Shown: in pieces, positions 13,234 to 18,387 of the stretch | Position numbering within the stretch: the stretch's first letter is position 1 | How the letters are laid out: each line of letters opens with the position of its first letter | Origin: a virus | Direction: 5' to 3' (one strand) | Length of the DNA: 31,132 nucleotides | IMG/VR virus record: IMGVR_UViG_3300037485_001071 | Location: 1-31,132 of that record | Position numbers and translations under genes: made by a program | Notes under the pieces: generated by a model | Seen by the model: the letters and a program-made list of their open reading frames with translations, nothing else | Told to the model about the DNA's origin: nothing | Databases searched by the model: none

Positions 13234-13611
13234 TTAATCAGCAAATTCAAAATCATCAAAAGAAATTTCTTGTCCTTTAACAAATGAACTTAACATAATC
13301 CACGGTTGTCTACGTGAGCCGTCTTCATTAGGTTCTTTATTAAGAGTAATTTTCCCTAAATAATTTTTACCTAATTCCATACCTTTATCATATGAAGTTT
13401 CATAGATAACACAACGGTCTGTGGTAGTTTCATCACCATTGAGGTCTTTGAAAGACATAGTGGCTAATTTATAGAATACTGTATCCTTTGTAACAGGAGA
13501 TACATATTCAAAAACTTTGTCACTAATGGATAATAATTTACCACTAATGTTAGCATTGCTAACAACATTTCCAAGAGAGGTTGTCTCTTCAACAAATTTT
13601 AATTTAATCAT
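13234..13611 (-). CDS. Conserved hypothetical protein (125 aa)
   Basis: A beta-rich protein with an acidic C-terminus (EISFDDFEFAD). Notable segments are SGKLLSISDKVFEYVSPVTK, VFYKLATMSFKDLNGDETTT, YETSYDKGMELGKNYLGKIT and WIMLSSFVKGQEI. The strand-rich body plus an acidic hydrophobic tail is the layout of single-stranded-DNA-binding proteins, which makes that one possibility, but no diagnostic motif is visible. It has its own promoter box (13654-13665) and a strong terminator, implying high, separately tuned expression. Confidence 0.72.
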   Translation of the reverse strand: MIKLKFVEETTSLGNVVSNANISGKLLSISDKVFEYVSPVTKDTVFYKLATMSFKDLNGDETTTDRCVIYETSYDKGMELGKNYLGKITLNKEPNEDGSRRQPWIMLSSFVKGQEISFDDFEFAD

Positions 13612-13630
13612 ACCTTTTGGTTTTTAAATA

Positions 13631-13645
13631 AACAACGTTGTTTAT
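13631..13645. repeat. Palindrome in the 125-aa gene leader
   Basis: AAACAACGTTGTTT is a perfect 14-bp palindrome centred on AACGTT in the leader between promoter box and start codon. It can act as an operator or as an RNA hairpin over the leader. Confidence 0.5.
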
Positions 13646-13653
13646 TTTATGTA

Positions 13654-13665
13654 CTTATAAATACA
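13654..13665 (-). promoter_or_regulatory. Array promoter-like box, 125-aa gene
   Basis: Minus strand TGTATTTATAAG, a consensus copy. It lies 43 nt before the ATG at 13611, a longer leader than in other units, the extra length holding the AACGTT palindrome. Confidence 0.65.
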
Positions 13666-13669
13666 GTTT

Positions 13670-13692
13670 AAAGCCTTGCCGAAGGCAATAAG
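13670..13692 (-). other. Covarying hairpin before the 125-aa gene box
   Basis: Minus strand TTGCC-TTC-GGCAA hairpin with CTTAT and AGGCTTT flanks, the partner of the hairpin at 13062-13084. The two differ by a compensatory C-G to G-C change. Confidence 0.6.
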
Positions 13693-13718
13693 AGTGAACA
13701 TTTTTACTTGTGTATTTT

Positions 13719-13744
13719 TAAAAAAAAAGGGAATTACTCCCCTT
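13719..13744 (-). terminator. Intrinsic terminator of the 115-aa gene
   Basis: AAGGG/CCCTT stem with the stop codon TAA inside the loop (GGGGAGTAATTCCC on the minus strand), followed by a T-run. The terminator therefore overlaps the last two codons of the gene. Confidence 0.85.
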
Positions 13745-14081
13745 CTTTATTTAAAAAATAGTTTAATATAGTATTAACTATTTCATTTCCTTGTTCATCT
13801 GTTATTACTTTTCCATTTTCATTTTTAAAAGGAATTAGTATAGTGCAGATAAACAATACATCATCACCAGCTTTTTTAAGATTAGTTATGAGCATAACAT
13901 CTATATCAAAAATTTCTAATATGTTATTTCTTAACCAATCAAATTCTGTTGTATACTCACTATGAGTTTCAATAAGGTGAACAATGTTTAACATATCAAA
14001 TGCAGTTTTTACTGTTGTTGATAATTCTCTGCAAAACATATACTGTTCATTTGCAGGTAAGTGTTTAATTTCAAAATTCAT
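13734..14081 (-). CDS. Hypothetical protein (115 aa)
   Basis: MNFEIKHLPANEQYMFCREL, then STTVKTAFDMLNIVHLIETH and a C-terminal half DVMLITNLKKAGDDVLFICT ending LNYFLNKEGE. A mixed alpha/beta fold with no recognisable motif. The C-terminal Glu-Gly-Glu is encoded within the terminator hairpin, so this end is probably shaped by the terminator rather than by protein function. It is an individually transcribed unit of the array (box at 14106). Confidence 0.72.
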   Translation of the reverse strand: MNFEIKHLPANEQYMFCRELSTTVKTAFDMLNIVHLIETHSEYTTEFDWLRNNILEIFDIDVMLITNLKKAGDDVLFICTILIPFKNENGKVITDEQGNEIVNTILNYFLNKEGE

Positions 14082-14105
14082 AATTTATAGTTTTAAGTTT
14101 AAATG

Positions 14106-14117
14106 ATTATAAATACA
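14106..14117 (-). promoter_or_regulatory. Array promoter-like box, 115-aa gene
   Basis: Minus strand TGTATTTATAAT, 25 nt before the ATG at 14081, followed by the common leader element TTTAAACTTAAAAC. Confidence 0.7.
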
Positions 14118-14125
14118 TTTTTTTT

Positions 14126-14146
14126 AAAAAAGGGGATTACTCCCCT
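14126..14146 (-). terminator. Intrinsic terminator of the 139-aa gene
   Basis: AGGGGA-GTAA-TCCCCT stem (14131-14146) followed by a T-run on the minus strand; the loop contains the TAA stop of the gene. Confidence 0.9.
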
Positions 14147-14556
14147 CTTACTCCACATCTGTCATCTTTTAATTCTCTTAAATAAAGTTTAGTAACTTTT
14201 ATTATAAGTGGTCTTTGGTCATCAAACTTAACATTTCTTAAACCTTCTATTATTTTTTCAATAAAATACTCAGGCAAATATTCATTATTTCTTTCTTTAG
14301 CTATCCATTGCATTGTAGTCCAAATAATAGATGTATTAAAGTCTTCAGTTTCTGTGTCAATACCACATATTTTAAAAGAGCTAATTAAGTAAGGATAATA
14401 ATGTTCATTATTAAAGTTTCTAATAATACCTTGGCAAGCTCTAAGTGTTCTTTCTACATTAAAGTTATAATCACTAACTTTAATAGTAGATTTAGCTAAG
14501 GCTAATTCTTGTTCTAATTCATAGATGTGTTCCATAATGGATTGTTCATTTGTCAT
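14137..14556 (-). CDS. Hypothetical protein (139 aa)
   Basis: A helix-rich protein: MTNEQSIMEHIYELEQELAL looks like a short coiled coil, followed by VERTLRACQGIIRNFNNEHY, IIWTTMQWIAKERNNEYLPE and VTKLYLRELKDDRCGVRGE. The last residues come from the terminator stem. No domain recognised. It is one of the single-gene units with its own box at 14582. Confidence 0.72.
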   Translation of the reverse strand: MTNEQSIMEHIYELEQELALAKSTIKVSDYNFNVERTLRACQGIIRNFNNEHYYPYLISSFKICGIDTETEDFNTSIIWTTMQWIAKERNNEYLPEYFIEKIIEGLRNVKFDDQRPLIIKVTKLYLRELKDDRCGVRGE

Positions 14557-14581
14557 AATATATAGTTTTAAAGTTTTAATA

Positions 14582-14593
14582 ATTATAAATAAA
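14582..14593 (-). promoter_or_regulatory. Array promoter-like box, 139-aa gene
   Basis: Minus strand TTTATTTATAAT, 26 nt before the ATG at 14556; leader carries TTAAAACTTTAAAAC as in its neighbours. Confidence 0.68.
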
Positions 14594-14601
14594 TTTTTGT
14601 T

Positions 14602-14622
14602 AAAAAAGGGGAATTACCCCCT
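14602..14622 (-). terminator. Intrinsic terminator of the 117-aa gene
   Basis: GGGG-TAATT-CCCC on the minus strand with six following T residues; the TAA stop lies in the loop. Confidence 0.88.
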
Positions 14623-14967
14623 TATAAATTTAATGTGCTTTTCTATTTCAGTTTCAACAACTATTCTTTCAGAATAAGAATATAGTAATGTTACAGGATG
14701 CTTAAACATTTGTATAGCATTATTTAACATATGCTGAAACTTTGGGCAACCACCTACCTCCACAAAACAATCAATGTGTTCATCAATAGAAAGTATTAAC
14801 ATTTTAATTACTAATGACATTATTTTTAAATCATCATCAGGATTTTCTTCAATTTGTTTTAACAAAGTTGGATTAAGATTCTGTAAGAAAATTAATCTTC
14901 CCGGTAATAATTCTAATTCTTGTTCATTTGTAGGTGTATGAACAGAACACCATAATAAATTTTTCAT
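14614..14967 (-). CDS. Hypothetical protein (117 aa)
   Basis: MKNLLWCSVHTPTNEQELEL, then LPGRLIFLQNLNPTLLKQIE, VIKMLILSIDEHIDCFVEVG and a C-terminal EKHIKFIRG. The 'HTPTNEQELEL... LPGRLIFLQ' portion resembles a small alpha/beta protein; 'SIDEHIDCFVEVGGCPKFQ' has two Cys. No family recognised. A single-gene array unit. Confidence 0.72.
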   Translation of the reverse strand: MKNLLWCSVHTPTNEQELELLPGRLIFLQNLNPTLLKQIEENPDDDLKIMSLVIKMLILSIDEHIDCFVEVGGCPKFQHMLNNAIQMFKHPVTLLYSYSERIVVETEIEKHIKFIRG

Positions 14968-14991
14968 AATATACAGTTTAAAGTTTTAGTG

Positions 14992-15003
14992 CTTATAAAT
15001 ACA
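14992..15003 (-). promoter_or_regulatory. Array promoter-like box, 117-aa gene
   Basis: Minus strand TGTATTTATAAG, 25 nt before the ATG at 14967, followed by CTAAAACTTTAAAC. Confidence 0.72.
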
Positions 15004-15018
15004 TTTTTATTTCTTTTA

Positions 15019-15042
15019 ATAAAAAAGGGGATTACTCCCCTT
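15019..15042 (-). terminator. Intrinsic terminator of the 124-aa gene
   Basis: AAGGGGA-GTAA-TCCCCTT type stem (15025-15042) followed by T6 on the minus strand, directly after the gene's own TAA. Confidence 0.9.
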
Positions 15043-15415
15043 ATAAGTTCTTGAACATGTTAACTAAGTCTGCATGGTCATCATTACCATTTGTATTTTC
15101 TAACTTAGGTAACTCAGGCATATTAACATCTTTACCTGAATACACATGATAATCTATTGAACCATATCCTGTACGTTTTTCATGATAGGTTTCCATGACA
15201 TATGCTTCAAGCATTTTCCATATAATATCACAATACATGCCTGTAATTTTATGATATTCATCAACAGTAAGTCCATCAAATTTTGGTACATAACCCATAG
15301 TATCCCATGAGTAACCATCTTCAAACATTCTGATTTTCTTAGCAACAAATGTAATAATAGGAAAAGCTATAGTAGCTTCTACTTCAATCTTTTTTTTGTA
15401 AGTCATAGTTTTCAT
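15041..15415 (-). CDS. Hypothetical protein (124 aa)
   Basis: A basic start (MKTMTYKKKIEVEATIAFPI), a central YSWDTMGYVPKFDGLTVDEY, a helical MYCDIIWKMLEAYVMETYHE and an acidic, probably disordered end (NTNGNDDHADLVNMFKNL). No known motif. Unlike several neighbours, its stop is separate from the terminator stem. A single-gene unit with its own box at 15440. Confidence 0.72.
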   Translation of the reverse strand: MKTMTYKKKIEVEATIAFPIITFVAKKIRMFEDGYSWDTMGYVPKFDGLTVDEYHKITGMYCDIIWKMLEAYVMETYHEKRTGYGSIDYHVYSGKDVNMPELPKLENTNGNDDHADLVNMFKNL

Positions 15416-15439
15416 AGTATATAATTTAAAGTTTTAGTA

Positions 15440-15451
15440 ATTATAAATACA
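15440..15451 (-). promoter_or_regulatory. Array promoter-like box, 124-aa gene
   Basis: Minus strand TGTATTTATAAT, 25 nt before the ATG at 15415, with the CTAAAACTTTAAAT leader. Confidence 0.7.
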
Positions 15452-15460
15452 TTTTTATTT

Positions 15461-15481
15461 AAAAAAAGGGATTGCTCCCTT
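15461..15481 (-). terminator. Intrinsic terminator of the 73-aa gene
   Basis: AAGGGA-GCAA-TCCCTT stem (15466-15481) with seven following T residues on the minus strand. Confidence 0.88.
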
Positions 15482-15701
15482 ATTTTAAATCTTCATTATA
15501 CTCAAATGTTTTAGACTTAATATACTCTAGAATTTCTTCTTTGTATGCATAGTCCACAACATTGCCACAAAAGGTTTTATTACCTTCTGTAATTTGTGTA
15601 GTTTCAGGGAAATTAACCCTGTAACAATTTCTTCCCTCAACTTGCTTTTGAGGAACAATAGTACCATTGATTAGGTACCAGATAAATAGAATAGTTTTCA
15701 T
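15480..15701 (-). CDS. Small hypothetical protein (73 aa)
   Basis: MKTILFIWYLINGTIVPQKQ begins with a short hydrophobic stretch that could be a signal or a buried strand, followed by VEGRNCYRVNFPETTQITEG, CGNVVDYAYKEEILEYIKSK and an acidic end. Two Cys residues about 19 apart. Whether it is exported cannot be told. A single-gene unit. Confidence 0.7.
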   Translation of the reverse strand: MKTILFIWYLINGTIVPQKQVEGRNCYRVNFPETTQITEGNKTFCGNVVDYAYKEEILEYIKSKTFEYNEDLK

Positions 15702-15725
15702 AGTCTTTAGTTTAAATTTTTAATA

Positions 15726-15737
15726 CTTATAAATAAA
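15726..15737 (-). promoter_or_regulatory. Array promoter-like box, 73-aa gene
   Basis: Minus strand TTTATTTATAAG, 25 nt before the ATG at 15701; leader TTAAAAATTTAAAC. Confidence 0.68.
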
Positions 15738-15746
15738 TTTTTTTTA

Positions 15747-15778
15747 ATAAAAAGAGGAGCAATCTTATTACTCCTCTT
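15747..15778 (-). terminator. Intrinsic terminator of the small RNA unit
   Basis: AAGAGGAG and CTCCTCTT form an 8-bp stem, extended by AAT/ATT inside, with T5 following on the minus strand. It is the longest terminator stem of the array. Confidence 0.9.
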
Positions 15779-16015
15779 AAGTTTAATGCTAATAACTTTC
15801 TGCCCATGAACCTCTAAGCATCACCTGTTCATATGCACCAATAAGGACTACAATTATTATTTCTTACAATACGTAAGGTCTCCTTTCTTGTATCTATGTT
15901 ATTGGATTTAAAAAAATGCAGGCTTGTTGACACCCTGCTAATGGTATATTGCCAATCAACTTACTTGGCTCAAATAATCTGTGTTATTGGAGTTAACTCA
16001 TACACTATTTATTAA
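15779..16015 (-). ncRNA. Candidate small non-coding RNA (about 240 nt)
   Basis: This stretch sits between a consensus array box (16025-16036) and a strong terminator (15747-15778), exactly like the protein units, but no frame longer than about 25 codons is open on the minus strand. Stems visible: GCAGG/CCTGC around 15919-15938, GCCAA/TTGGC around 15951-15969, and ATGAAC (15806-15811) with GTTCAT (15827-15832). The 15-mer ATCTRTGTTATTGGA occurs twice (15892-15906 and 15977-15991); its CCAATAA part could pair with the single TTATTGG (complement of 15838-15844), giving two competing pairings. Function unknown. Confidence 0.55.
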
Positions 16016-16024
16016 TTTTATTTG

Positions 16025-16036
16025 CTTATAAATACA
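16025..16036 (-). promoter_or_regulatory. Array promoter-like box, small RNA unit
   Basis: Minus strand TGTATTTATAAG followed by CAAATAAAATTAATAAATAG. The TAAACTTTAAA leader element found before protein genes is missing here, as expected if that element serves translation. Confidence 0.68.
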
Positions 16037-16045
16037 TTTTTATTT

Positions 16046-16071
16046 AAAATAAAAGCAGGATTACTCCTGCT
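16046..16071 (-). terminator. Intrinsic terminator of the 56-aa gene
   Basis: AGCAGGA-GTAA-TCCTGCT: a perfect 7-bp stem with the TAA stop in the loop, followed by TTTATTTT on the minus strand. The stem sequence differs from the GGGG type while the GTAA loop is kept. Confidence 0.9.
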
Positions 16072-16231
16072 CTTTTTTTCTACAAACATTGAATATAATA
16101 TACTCACCTGCAGTGTGTATTTCATACTTAACTAAACTCTTGGTTGTAATCCATTGGTTTAACTTTGTTTGCATTTTCATTAGTTCCGTAGCATCTGATG
16201 TTAAGAAACTAAAAATATCTACTCTTTTCAT
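16061..16231 (-). CDS. Small hypothetical protein (56 aa)
   Basis: A 56-codon frame between a consensus box and a terminator: MKRVDIFSFLTSDATELMKM, then QTKLNQWITTKSLVKYEIHT and NVCRKKEQE. It is basic and probably helix then strands. Its last codons (KEQE) lie in the terminator stem and its stop lies in the loop, as for the genes at 13734 and 14137. Function unknown. Confidence 0.72.
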   Translation of the reverse strand: MKRVDIFSFLTSDATELMKMQTKLNQWITTKSLVKYEIHTAGEYIIFNVCRKKEQE

Positions 16232-16257
16232 ATGTATTTATTTTTAAAGTTTAGTTG

Positions 16258-16269
16258 CTTATAAATACA
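16258..16269 (-). promoter_or_regulatory. Array promoter-like box, 56-aa gene
   Basis: Minus strand TGTATTTATAAG, 27 nt before the ATG at 16231, with the CTAAACTTTAAAAA leader. Confidence 0.7.
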
Positions 16270-16277
16270 TTTTTTTA

Positions 16278-16301
16278 ATAAAAAGGGGATTTCTCCCCCT
16301 T
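16278..16301 (-). terminator. Intrinsic terminator of the 102-aa gene
   Basis: GGGGA/TCCCC stem with a GAAA-like loop (GGGGGAGAAATCCCC) followed by T5 on the minus strand, 3 nt past the stop. Confidence 0.88.
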
Positions 16302-16304
16302 ATT

Positions 16305-16613
16305 TTAGTTAATATCAACTGTAAATGTATCTACAGTATAAATTGCATTAGTTTCAATTTCAAATGCTTTTTGTTGTAATGCCATAATCTTAAAGTCAAT
16401 ACAAGCAAGTTTAAGTGCAGTATCAAAATCAAGTACTTGATTAAAGTATATGCATCCCTCAAGTCTATAATTATTATTTCCTTTGTGAATAATACAAAGG
16501 TCAGGAAAACTGTTAGAAATCTTCTCTGCAGAATCTTTAGTAATTTTAGCATTGATCTTAACTAATTTGTGGTTACCAAAGTCTTGGTATCCAAATCTTA
16601 AAGTGTTGTTCAT
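16305..16613 (-). CDS. Hypothetical protein, paralogue of the 109-aa gene at 10936 (102 aa)
   Basis: MNNTLRFGYQDFGNHKLVKI, then NAKITKDSAEKISNSFPDLC and NNYRLEG. The first half aligns with the protein at 10936-11265 (shared FGY/YGY, LVKIN, FPxxCI, YR[IL]EG), and both then carry DFKI. One copy is in the operon region and this one in the individually regulated array, so the pair has probably diverged in timing. No known fold or function. Confidence 0.75.
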   Translation of the reverse strand: MNNTLRFGYQDFGNHKLVKINAKITKDSAEKISNSFPDLCIIHKGNNNYRLEGCIYFNQVLDFDTALKLACIDFKIMALQQKAFEIETNAIYTVDTFTVDIN

Positions 16614-16639
16614 AATGTTTAGTTTTTAAAGTTTATTTA

Positions 16640-16651
16640 CTTATAAATACA
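16640..16651 (-). promoter_or_regulatory. Array promoter-like box, 102-aa gene
   Basis: Minus strand TGTATTTATAAG, the rightmost copy, 27 nt before the ATG at 16613, with the TAAACTTTAAAAAC leader. No terminator precedes it because transcription diverges here. Confidence 0.7.
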
Positions 16652-16669
16652 TTTTCTTTCCTTATATAC

Positions 16670-16790
16670 TACATACTATGTATAGTATCTTTAGTATAGT
16701 ATGTTAAGTCTCTCTCTTTCTTTGTTACTTAGTAGTGTATCATAGTATAGTATAGTATATAGTATGTATACTTAGTATAGTACTCTTATC
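16670..16790. repeat. Cluster of AGTATAG repeats
   Basis: TAGTATAG-type words recur at least eight times within about 120 bp, including TAGTATAGTAT at about 16691 and a run at 16743-16766. Inverted forms (ATACTA) are also present, so local hairpins are possible. It resembles an iteron or operator cluster. Confidence 0.6.
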
Positions 16791-16867
16791 TTAGAGTACA
16801 TAAAACTTTCCTGTAGGATTTTATTTTGTGTTTTTTTTCTTAGACTTGGATTAGTCCTCTCAGTTTC

Positions 16868-16922
16868 ATGGGGGGTACCACCCAGTTGTGGAGAGCCGGG
16901 GAGTGCTGTAGGGAGGACCCAC
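16868..16922. other. GC-rich island
   Basis: A 55-bp segment with runs GGGGGG, GGGG and GGG stands out in DNA that is otherwise about 70% AT. It includes GGTACC and a short open frame of 19 codons on the plus strand that has no promoter and is probably fortuitous. Confidence 0.55.
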
Positions 16923-16985
16923 CATAATCTCATACATACCACAAATCCCAAATACCATAATCTCTTACATACTAAAAACCCAAAT
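16921..16985. repeat. 33-bp imperfect tandem repeat
   Basis: Two copies (16921-16953 and 16954-16985) share ACCATAATCTC, TACATAC and CCCAAAT, the second one base shorter. They lie between the two GC-rich patches. Confidence 0.65.
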
Positions 16986-17110
16986 ACCTTTGTCCAGTTT
17001 TTAGTGCAAGAAACTTGACATCCTAGGGGGGTGCAACTAAGACAGAATGTACCCGGGGGAATAATTACCTACTATAAATTTTATATATAGGTGATGTCAC
17101 AAATGTTCTC

Positions 17111-17147
17111 TATATTTGTGTAAGTAATAAATTATTTGTATATTATA
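17111..17147 (+). promoter_or_regulatory. Rightward promoter words before 17150
   Basis: TATATTTG (17111-17118) matches the Bacteroidetes -7 element TAnnTTTG, though no TTTG is present at the expected distance upstream. TTTGTATATTATA (17135-17147), also found at 19582 and 26084, ends 2 nt before the ATG, so here it would have to lie in the leader. Confidence 0.45.
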
Positions 17148-17149
17148 GT

Positions 17150-17716
17150 ATGAAAACAATTATAACAATCTGCTTGTTAATACTAACAAGTTTTATTTTT
17201 AGTCAGCAACATGCTCTTTATATTTATAAAGGTAAGTTTGCATTCTGTGGAGCATCTGCTGCAGTACCTACTGGTAATCTAATAAAGGTTCAAGGTAGAA
17301 CATTTGTAGAAGGTTGCTCAGTATGTCCTGTTATTGATGGTCCATCTATTGGTAATTCATTTTTAGTTCCGGAACCTTCTGTGTCTCCTGATGGAACTGA
17401 CAGTACAGTATGGTCTTTCTTTTGGTATTTTGATTCAGTACCTCAAGCACCAACATGGGAAACATTAACTACAGTAAATAGATCATTTGTTGTATCTGAT
17501 ACATTAGGTGGAGGAATGAGTAATATGTTCTGTATGCCGTGTAAATATTTTAAAGAAGTAAATGGTGTAACATTAGTTAAATGTTATGGTCCTCTTAATG
17601 AAGCTGCCTTACCTTTAAGAAAAGCATTAAGAGTTCATAAAGGACAAACATCAATTACTCAAGCACCTGTTGGAACACCATATCCAGTAGGAACTATTAT
17701 TCCTGTAAAAGATTAA
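17150..17716 (+). CDS. Secreted Cys-rich protein (188 aa)
   Basis: The N-terminus MKTIITICLLILTSFIFSQQ is a typical Sec signal peptide with likely cleavage near residue 19. The mature part has two CxxC pairs (C56/C59 in EGCSVCP, C128/C131 in MFCMPCKY) and a further Cys at about 145, with strands rich in Ser/Val between. Export means the cysteines are more likely disulphides than zinc ligands, but the CxxC spacing allows either. It is the first gene of the rightward module; it could be a virion-associated or periplasmic protein. Function unknown. Confidence 0.75.
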   Translation: MKTIITICLLILTSFIFSQQHALYIYKGKFAFCGASAAVPTGNLIKVQGRTFVEGCSVCPVIDGPSIGNSFLVPEPSVSPDGTDSTVWSFFWYFDSVPQAPTWETLTTVNRSFVVSDTLGGGMSNMFCMPCKYFKEVNGVTLVKCYGPLNEAALPLRKALRVHKGQTSITQAPVGTPYPVGTIIPVKD

Positions 17717-17718
17717 TC

Positions 17719-17856
17719 ATGGCAAAAATTAAAGATACATTTACTAAGTTAGATAAACCAAAAGTTTCTAGAACTGGTGTTCATGCAAAAACTAAAAGAT
17801 CTAAACTTAAATCTTCTAAGAATTATAAAAAATTATACCGAGGTCAAGGTAAGTAA
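17719..17856 (+). CDS. Small basic conserved protein (45 aa)
   Basis: MAKIKDTFTKLDKPKVSRTG, then VHAKTKRSKLKSSKNYKKLY and RGQGK. It is very basic (about one third Lys/Arg). The block GVHAKTK...SKNYKK.YRGQG recurs in Bacteroidetes phages next to structural genes. It may bind DNA or RNA in or near the virion; this is inferred from charge. It lies 2 nt after the secreted protein gene and 3 nt before the next. Confidence 0.75.
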   Translation: MAKIKDTFTKLDKPKVSRTGVHAKTKRSKLKSSKNYKKLYRGQGK

Positions 17857-17859
17857 ATT

Positions 17860-18324
17860 ATGAAAAAAATAGATATGGGCAAATACTTACTATTAATTGG
17901 TAAGGATGCTACTGAAATTTTTGATTATTATAAGGTAGAAGAAATGCATGGTCTTAACCGTGCAGATGCTCAAGCAGAAGAAGTAGATATGAGTACTCCT
18001 AAAAATGGAGATCAAGGTAATGGTGTTTACATATATGGATTAACTAATTATGATCCGGCAGATAAAAAACTTACTGCTAAAGATCCATACAAACCATTCT
18101 TATTTATAAACTTAGGCACTTTTAAAAAGTATTCTGTTACAGAAAAAGCTACAGGTGTAATGCATGAAACAATGCACATGGGTATTATATTAAATAATTG
18201 GGATATAAAAGATAAAGAAGAAGAGGTAATAACATTTGCTGAAGAAGAAGCAAATAAAATAATTGAAAAATTAAAAGAGGTTAAGGTAGAACAACCAAAG
18301 AAAACATTTTTTTCTAGAAAATAA
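17860..18324 (+). CDS. Putative HExxH metallopeptidase-like protein (154 aa)
   Basis: Residues 99-108 read GVMHETMHMG, an HExxH zinc-binding motif (H102, E103, H106) in a hydrophobic helix, with acidic residues E120-E122 and E128 about 15-25 positions downstream that could supply the third ligand. The upstream segment PFLFINLGTFKKYSVTEKAT fits the edge strand before the active-site helix of gluzincin-like peptidases. The C-terminus is a basic tail. No signal peptide, so it would act inside the cell or in the virion. Catalysis is inferred from the motif only. Confidence 0.65.
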   Translation: MKKIDMGKYLLLIGKDATEIFDYYKVEEMHGLNRADAQAEEVDMSTPKNGDQGNGVYIYGLTNYDPADKKLTAKDPYKPFLFINLGTFKKYSVTEKATGVMHETMHMGIILNNWDIKDKEEEVITFAEEEANKIIEKLKEVKVEQPKKTFFSRK

Positions 18325-18334
18325 TTTTAATATA

Positions 18335-18365
18335 TTTGTTTTAATATAAAATATTTTTATATTTG
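18335..18365 (+). promoter_or_regulatory. Bacteroidetes-type promoter for the 18388 operon
   Basis: TTTG (18335-18338), 19 bp, then TATATTTG (18358-18365) match the Bacteroidetes housekeeping promoter (TTTG, N19-21, TAnnTTTG) exactly. The ATG is 23 bp downstream. It implies recognition by host RNA polymerase. Confidence 0.82.
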
Positions 18366-18387
18366 TAAAAAACTAAACAAATATATT

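Larger units (their letters stand above)
16652..17149. other. Divergent intergenic switch region
   Basis: About 500 bp without a credible gene between the leftward array and the rightward module. It contains, in order: a cluster of AGTATAG/TATAGTAT words (16670-16790); a T-rich stretch (16815-16849); a GC-rich island (16868-16922); a 33-bp tandem repeat (16921-16985); a second GC-rich patch (17022-17062) with CCCGGG; the dyad GTGATGTCAC (17091-17100); and promoter-like words just before 17150. The layout fits a control region or replication origin, but neither is proven. Confidence 0.6.

Noticed and set aside
16868-16927. 19-codon plus-strand gene in the GC-rich island
   Set aside because: It is too short, has codon use unlike every neighbour, and no promoter or leader in front.
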